In this document: positions 41,996 through 46,987 of the stretch, piece by piece | Layout of the letters: every line of letters begins with the position of its first letter | Numbering within the stretch: the first letter of the stretch is position 1 | Origin: a virus | Strand: one strand, 5' to 3' | IMG/VR virus record: IMGVR_UViG_3300017788_000041 | Location: 1 to 46,987 of that record | Length of the DNA: 46,987 nt | Made by a program: the position numbers and the translations under genes | Notes under the pieces: model-generated | What the model saw: only the letters and a program-made list of their open reading frames with translations | What the model was told of the DNA's origin: nothing | Database searches by the model: none

Positions 41996-43106
41996 TTTTC
42001 TGTTTTAGATATAATTTAGAACTTTGTAGCTCAACATCTAAAACAGTACAGAGAATTTCGGAACCGACTTCGTACTCTTTAGGTGGCTTTGCTAAATTGT
42101 CCTTTTCCACCAGTCCCGGGATCCCATTTTCGAGTTTTACAAAAACCCCAAAATTCTTGATCTTAGAGACGGTTCCTCTATATATTTTATTTTCTTTATC
42201 TTCTGATAAAGATATGTCCCTTAATTCCTGAAGTTCCCTATCTTTACCCTCAGGTGGGTTTAATTTTAAAACTATTCTGTTTGGATTTCTAAAATCTGAG
42301 ACATAGAACGAAACTGAACTTCCTGGATCCATATTCATTTTTAGACCGGCAGACTCAAATTCTTCTGCTGGAATTAGGCCAGTGTAGTATTCGTCCCATT
42401 CAACAAAAACACCTGCAGGAGAAGTCCCAGTAACGGTTCCACTATATTGCTGTGTTATTGAAAGATTCTCTACTTTTTGATCTATGATGTGCTTCAGATA
42501 CTTTTTGAAAGAAACTACAAAAATGTCCCTTCTTTCATCGTATGTCTCAACCATCACATTAATGGTTTTTCCTACAAAAGACTGGAAATCGATGATTCTA
42601 TTTGCAGCTGCAAGAGATCCAGGTAAGAAACACTTGATTCCTGAAAGATTAACCATAAATCCTCCAGGACATGTCGATTCAATTCTTACAGTATATGCAC
42701 TCTTCTCGTCTTTAATAGATTTAGAAAGTTCATTCTTAAGAGAATTTTCATATCCTGCAGCAAGAGATCCATTATAAATCCCACTGCGATCTTTAAACAC
42801 CACAACATCAATTTCGGTTCCTTCCATAATAGCCATAGGGGGATAGCCTAATCTTCTGATTGCTTTCTCTTCCTTAAGAATATCAATGGAAACTGATTGC
42901 CCATTTACGGATTCACCAATTGCGCTGTTTTCTCGGATACGTGTTATCTTTACTCTTAAAACCTGATTTTCTTCAAGTTCTTTTGATGTGAATGGAATTG
43001 ATTTTTGTGTGAAATTTGAATTGAAATGACCTTCATACAAAGCATCCATTATTGCTCTTTCCTCTGGAGAATATTCCTCTCTAGTATAGGTTCTTTTCTT
43101 AGCCAT
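41982..43106 (-). CDS. S1-repeat RNA-binding protein (ribosomal protein S1-like)
   Basis: 374 residues with three clear S1 (OB-fold) repeats and one degenerate one. A weak repeat lies near 45-125 (LRVKITRIRENSAIGESVNG). The second is at about 135-207 (YTVRIESTCPGGFMVNLSGI, KCFLPGSLA). The third is at about 218-286 (QYSGTVTGTSPAGVFVEWDE, YYTGLIPAEEF). The fourth and most typical is at about 305-370 (YRGTVSKIKNFGVFVKLENG, IPGLVE). Bacterial S1 binds mRNA leaders on the small ribosomal subunit; a phage version could promote viral mRNA translation or control host ribosomes, or protect RNA. The gene lies between the large right-edge gene (22-base gap) and the amidoligase gene (14-base overlap), in an otherwise structural block. 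Confidence 0.85.
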   Translation of the reverse strand: MAKKRTYTREEYSPEERAIMDALYEGHFNSNFTQKSIPFTSKELEENQVLRVKITRIRENSAIGESVNGQSVSIDILKEEKAIRRLGYPPMAIMEGTEIDVVVFKDRSGIYNGSLAAGYENSLKNELSKSIKDEKSAYTVRIESTCPGGFMVNLSGIKCFLPGSLAAANRIIDFQSFVGKTINVMVETYDERRDIFVVSFKKYLKHIIDQKVENLSITQQYSGTVTGTSPAGVFVEWDEYYTGLIPAEEFESAGLKMNMDPGSSVSFYVSDFRNPNRIVLKLNPPEGKDRELQELRDISLSEDKENKIYRGTVSKIKNFGVFVKLENGIPGLVEKDNLAKPPKEYEVGSEILCTVLDVELQSSKLYLKQKIENT

Positions 43107-43128
43107 TAGTTGTTTTTTAAAAGATGAA

Positions 43129-46100
43129 TTAATTTATGGATATTTTAGTCCCAAACCCCAGATAGATTTCAGAATCTGGCAAGGGATAAAATAATTTTCC
43201 TGCTCCAACAAAGAATTTAAATCCTCCCGAGATGTCAACAGCAGATCTTAAAAATTCATCCATGAAAACCACATAAAAAGGGTTCTTTAAATTCATTCTA
43301 TCCCAACGAGGAATATCTTCATTATTCCAAAGAGGATTTAGAATATTAATGATATTTCTCCCTAATACAACTACTACTGGCCAAGGAACTTTTGAAAATA
43401 TTGCATCCTGTATATCCAAATATTTTTGAAGAAATTCTCCGGGAATTGGAATTCTTGGTGGGGTTTTAAATTTACTCCAAAGCTGCGTGAATGCTATATC
43501 AGATATAGGATGCGTCGGTAAAAAATTCATTGTGAATTCTATGTAATCCTGGTTTCTTGCAGGAATGGGTATTTTTGGAATAGCATCCAAGGCTGGTATT
43601 TTTGCTGTCTTGGTAAAATTCTTAATAATATTATCAGACATAGTCTTAATGTCGTTATCAGATAGAGTCTCAAAATTTTCAAGTACCCCTGGTAATAATT
43701 TGGTAATCATTTCCGCGTTTACTGCAGACATTGCATTATCAACCAGAAATTTACTAATTACCTTCCCGGGAATAATTATTGGAGGAATTCCCCCTGGGCC
43801 AATTGGGGATATTGGGGATGCGCTCTTTTTAGGAGGAATAGGGGGAAGATTTAAAGAAGATGATAGATTAGTAAAGGATTTCAGCATAGCTTTCATACTT
43901 GCAGGATCCGGAATAGAAAAATTTTTAAGATCCACAGGAAACTTTGCTAGTGAAGTATTAATCACATTTTTAATAATCATTTTAAGATCTCTTTGCCTTA
44001 TAATTTTATTATCTGCAATAGAAAGATTACTAACTAGCGAGGTTAACTGATCTGTATTTAATTTTATGTTACTAGTGGCAAAACTTTTTAGCTGAGAAAT
44101 TATTGGATTTGGTATTTCTTCTATCCCAGACGGTAGAGGTACTCCAGCACCCATGATTCTAGGAGCTGGGGTTATTTTAGCTTTAAAGGAAAGAAGCTTC
44201 TTGCTACTCAAAGGTGAATCCTCTCCCTCGAAAACCTCGGTTGCACTTTTCTTAACCAGATCTTCTAATTTTTTTATATCTTCAGGGAAATTAGAAAGGT
44301 CCTTTAACTTATTATTAAACTTAGCAACTATTTTAGAATTATTAGGAAGATTTTTATTTAAATCATCCAATTCCTTGGGCGTTGGAATTTTTACAGAATC
44401 AACTCCTCTTAGAATTCTTGATAAAAGATTAATTTTCGGAATCTTATCTGGTATAATTCCCAGCTTTCTTTTCGCGTTTAAATCTCTTAAAGCTTTTATA
44501 GGTTGGGGTAAATCAACCAACAGATTTTTGGATTTTTTAGGAAATTGGATATCCGGAATATCTACTGCCCCCGTTAAATATTCTTTCATAATATCCTTTA
44601 TGACTTCTATTTTTTCTCCGTCTATAGATTTTAAAAAGTTCTCAATCTCTTCTTTCTCTTTTTTAATATCACCCCCCTTTAAAGCCATTTTTCTTTTCTT
44701 TTCTAAAATTTTAGCCTGGGCTTCCTCTTTCTTTTTTGTGATTTTATCTTGGACTTTTTGAATTTTCTCCATATTTATAGGCTTGCTGTAATTAGCAAGT
44801 CTTTTTTCCAGATTAGAAATAACCTCACCAAAAAGTCTTTTAGGATCGTCAACATCATCTTTCCCTAGATTTGGAAAGGGAAAAAGAAAATTGGGAATCC
44901 CTCTCGAAAGCATTTTTTTGTAGTTTTCAAGAGGATCGCTAGCAACAGGATCAGATTTTCTAGGGATGAATCTAAATCCTCTGAGTCCCAAAAGAAACAT
45001 ACTATTTCCCGTTAAAAAATCGTGGAAGAAAACTAAGGGGCTTGGCATAAATCCCCCAATGAAAGGAATGAATATAACTATCACACCAATACCTATTGGA
45101 ATAACAACAGGATCCACCTTGTTCCACACCATAGGCATAGGAATTCTAATAAAAGGTAAACCATCTAAAGGATTTACTATAGGTGGGGGCAGTGGTATAA
45201 AAGACGGGGGTAAATATCCAACCGGCCAATATTTTAATCCAAGATCAGGAAGGAATGCCGCAGGGTTCTCTATAGGGGGAAGTCCAGCGGGTAGGGGAAG
45301 TAAGCCAACCTTATTTAGGTTCTTGCAAAATTCTTTCCAGTAACATTTAGTAAAAAGATTAGGACAATCAGGGGATCTGTGAGATGCACACGTGTCTTTC
45401 AATTTAATACTTTGCCCGGCAGGACCGCAACATTCAGTTGGGCACTTTTCCTCCTTCTTATTAACACAACTTATAGAATTAGCTTTATTGGCAAGTCCTT
45501 CTGGAGAATTTTCTTGGTCCAATACAGTTATTCTTTCCGCTATGAACATTAAAGAATTTTCGATGGCAGCAACCCTAGATTTAATTCCATCTGCAGCTTC
45601 TTTGAGAAGATCACTATTTTTCTTCACGGAAGAAACACTAATTGTAAAATAATAATCCGCTAACTTTTCAGCTAATGCATCAGAGATCTTTTTTAAATCT
45701 AATATCTTAGATTCTATTATTTTCTTCTTGTCATTGTATTTTTGATCCCACTTTGTTTTGAAATCCTGCCAAAACTCTTCAAACTCTTTATTTGGATTAC
45801 CCTCTTTATCAGTTTTTGCAGGCTTTATGTCCGCAGATTTTCTAGCATCGTTATCTCCCCTTTCTTGTGCAGTAAAAAATATCCAAGGGCTGGCTGATCC
45901 CTCTATTAAATTTGAAAATAAAAAGCCATGATCAGATTCTATAGATTTAATAATCTGTTCTTTGCTTTTATTTGAGTTTTCTATATCACTAACAAAACTG
46001 TAATAGTCTGTTTTATTTTTAGGATTTTCGTCTTTAAATTTCAAAAATGATTCAAAGTTCTTAAAGAAAGAAGCATTTTGTCCACCGAGTAATCCCCCTT

Positions 46101-46987
46101 TACCATATTCCATCCCTATCTGAAGTTTAGAAGTATCAACTTTCTGATAGTCTTGGCTCAGTAAATCATTATTAACTTCCATCTTTACCCTTTCATAAGG
46201 TATGCTTTTTCCTAATCCGTGGGGAAAATCTATACCAAATGATATACCAATATACTTGCTCCCGGGGAGTGTTATTTTTTTGGTGGAATGAAATCTGGAA
46301 GAAAATTGATTTAATTTTTTTATGTATTCATCTGCTCCTGTTCCTAGAACTAAGTTTAATACTAACTTTAAAGGATCTCCTTTTTTCCCTGCTTTACTTT
46401 TCTTTTCAAATTGAGAATATAGCTCATCATAGTAATTTTGAACTATCTTATAATAAAATAAAACTTCTTCTAGCTCCTTTTCTGCTTTTTGTAGTCTAGA
46501 CTTCTCCTCATTCTTTTCTCTAACTTCATTGAATATGGATTTAGTTTGTTTTAAACAGGAATTAATCGTGTCGGAAATGTCTTCTATATCGGGTTCGGGA
46601 TCAACAGGTATTTCTGGAGCGGGAATTTCAGGCTCGCATATTTCTTTTAAAAACTGGGTTAAGTCATTTTTTGTAAAAAGAGATTCTCCAGTTTCAGTAT
46701 TAATAGGAATTTCAGGCTCACAAAAAACCTCATCCGCTATTTCAAAAACATTATTGTATTCTTCTTTTTCATCATTTAACAGATTCTCTAATTTTTTTAA
46801 TAGATCTTCCTCGTTTATATAGGTTCCTTTTTTCTCACAATTTTTTACCTTCTTAGACTTTATCCTGTCTTTTAATCTTTGAAGTATTTTAGAAAGGTTA
46901 ACCTTTGGAGGGGCTATATGAAAAAATAATGGCTTACCTTTATATGTTATAATATTAAGTGGAAAATTAAAACCTAGAATTTTAAAA
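43129..46987 (-). CDS. 3' part of a very large virion protein with Cys cluster and hydrophobic segment (5' end outside the window)
   Basis: The frame is open from the right edge to the stop at 43129, at least 1285 codons. The Met codon at 46182 is internal, because the 268 codons before it are open and in frame and contain coiled-coil sequence (SRLQKAEKELEEVLFYYKIV) and two copies of CEPEIP 28 residues apart. Numbering from Met46182: helical region at about 130-225; a cluster of eight Cys at 239-286 (239, 247, 251, 252, 265, 273, 280, 286; His268 between); Pro-rich segment 292-350; a hydrophobic segment at 359-379 (VVIPIGIGVIVIFIPFIGGF); Lys/Glu helix about 450-520; then alternating Pro/Ile-rich and helical parts. 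No domain recognised. Possible roles: tail hub, tape-measure-like or internal virion protein. The true N-terminus lies to the right of the window. Confidence 0.7.
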   Translation of the reverse strand, partial: FKILGFNFPLNIITYKGKPLFFHIAPPKVNLSKILQRLKDRIKSKKVKNCEKKGTYINEEDLLKKLENLLNDEKEEYNNVFEIADEVFCEPEIPINTETGESLFTKNDLTQFLKEICEPEIPAPEIPVDPEPDIEDISDTINSCLKQTKSIFNEVREKNEEKSRLQKAEKELEEVLFYYKIVQNYYDELYSQFEKKSKAGKKGDPLKLVLNLVLGTGADEYIKKLNQFSSRFHSTKKITLPGSKYIGISFGIDFPHGLGKSIPYERVKMEVNNDLLSQDYQKVDTSKLQIGMEYGKGGLLGGQNASFFKNFESFLKFKDENPKNKTDYYSFVSDIENSNKSKEQIIKSIESDHGFLFSNLIEGSASPWIFFTAQERGDNDARKSADIKPAKTDKEGNPNKEFEEFWQDFKTKWDQKYNDKKKIIESKILDLKKISDALAEKLADYYFTISVSSVKKNSDLLKEAADGIKSRVAAIENSLMFIAERITVLDQENSPEGLANKANSISCVNKKEEKCPTECCGPAGQSIKLKDTCASHRSPDCPNLFTKCYWKEFCKNLNKVGLLPLPAGLPPIENPAAFLPDLGLKYWPVGYLPPSFIPLPPPIVNPLDGLPFIRIPMPMVWNKVDPVVIPIGIGVIVIFIPFIGGFMPSPLVFFHDFLTGNSMFLLGLRGFRFIPRKSDPVASDPLENYKKMLSRGIPNFLFPFPNLGKDDVDDPKRLFGEVISNLEKRLANYSKPINMEKIQKVQDKITKKKEEAQAKILEKKRKMALKGGDIKKEKEEIENFLKSIDGEKIEVIKDIMKEYLTGAVDIPDIQFPKKSKNLLVDLPQPIKALRDLNAKRKLGIIPDKIPKINLLSRILRGVDSVKIPTPKELDDLNKNLPNNSKIVAKFNNKLKDLSNFPEDIKKLEDLVKKSATEVFEGEDSPLSSKKLLSFKAKITPAPRIMGAGVPLPSGIEEIPNPIISQLKSFATSNIKLNTDQLTSLVSNLSIADNKIIRQRDLKMIIKNVINTSLAKFPVDLKNFSIPDPASMKAMLKSFTNLSSSLNLPPIPPKKSASPISPIGPGGIPPIIIPGKVISKFLVDNAMSAVNAEMITKLLPGVLENFETLSDNDIKTMSDNIIKNFTKTAKIPALDAIPKIPIPARNQDYIEFTMNFLPTHPISDIAFTQLWSKFKTPPRIPIPGEFLQKYLDIQDAIFSKVPWPVVVVLGRNIINILNPLWNNEDIPRWDRMNLKNPFYVVFMDEFLRSAVDISGGFKFFVGAGKLFYPLPDSEIYLGFGTKISIN

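Noticed and set aside
43565-44050. 161-codon plus-strand open frame, hydrophobic and membrane-like
   Set aside because: It lies wholly antisense inside the large minus-strand virion gene. Its Ile/Leu/Gly-rich composition is the mirror of Asn/Lys/Pro-rich codons, and it has no plausible leader.
44153-44761. 202-codon plus-strand open frame
   Set aside because: Antisense to the same gene; Ser/Phe/Leu-rich product of AT-rich reverse reading with no domain.
43129-46182. A complete 1017-residue gene starting at ATG 46182
   Set aside because: The frame remains open upstream to the window edge with protein-like sequence, so this ATG is most likely internal.

Overview
This window reads as part of a large, AT-rich, T4-like (contractile-tailed) bacteriophage genome. 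Nearly all genes lie on the minus strand, packed end to end with gaps of a few bases or short overlaps (TAATG, ATGA). The only plus-strand gene is a PhoH-type ATPase at 29150-29830. The phage assignment rests on recognisable T4 core proteins: a UvsW helicase, a gp61-type primase, a gp32-type ssDNA-binding protein, a gp25-like baseplate protein, a gp6/baseplate-J-like wedge protein and a probable UvsY. Host is inference only. A-rich leaders without clear Shine-Dalgarno sequences, and beta-propeller, PKD and carbohydrate-binding-type modules in the tail proteins, fit a Bacteroidetes/Flavobacteriia host. No tRNA, CRISPR array, IS element or integrase was seen, and no stretch over 300 bases lacks a gene.

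Layout in transcription order of the minus strand (right to left). (1) 46987-39342: a very large protein entering from the right edge, an S1-repeat RNA-binding protein, an amidoligase-like enzyme fused to a beta-helix-like tail, an unidentified probable virion protein, and gp25. (2) 39340-29831: gp6/J-like wedge, a small protein and a 2509-residue multi-module baseplate/tail protein. The gp25 - gp6/J - gpI-like order matches the wedge block of contractile tails. (3) 29830-29150, plus strand: phoH, convergent with and directly abutting the giant gene. (4) 29030-9947: a run of large virion proteins (317, 727, 1177, 1932 and 1046 residues), two small genes, one of them membrane-anchored, and a 770-residue structural protein. 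(5) 9930-4429: a tail-tube-fold protein followed directly by the DNA module: RuvC-like nuclease, gp32, primase, a small ORF, UvsY-like mediator, UvsW. (6) 4402-1: small unknown proteins, a ligase-NMN-adenylyltransferase-like fusion, a DUF2201-type zinc metallopeptidase and the start of another gene with an octaproline tract.

The replication/recombination proteins form a familiar T4 set: gp32 coats ssDNA, UvsY helps load the recombinase (UvsX is not in this window), UvsW remodels branched DNA, gp61 primes, and the RuvC-like enzyme would resolve junctions. The tail genes describe an elaborate baseplate with fibres, a collagen-like/collar fibre, a complete seven-repeat SBBP propeller and chitin-binding-like (CBM5/12-type) segments, as expected for a phage attaching to a polysaccharide-covered cell.

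The most novel-looking items are the amidoligase-beta-helix protein inside the baseplate operon, the ligase/NMNAT-like fusion, a CBM-like segment inserted into a cupredoxin-like domain, and an ATATATAA motif recurring just upstream of selected start codons. The last large gene has no visible start: its frame stays open from the Met codon at 46182 to the right edge.
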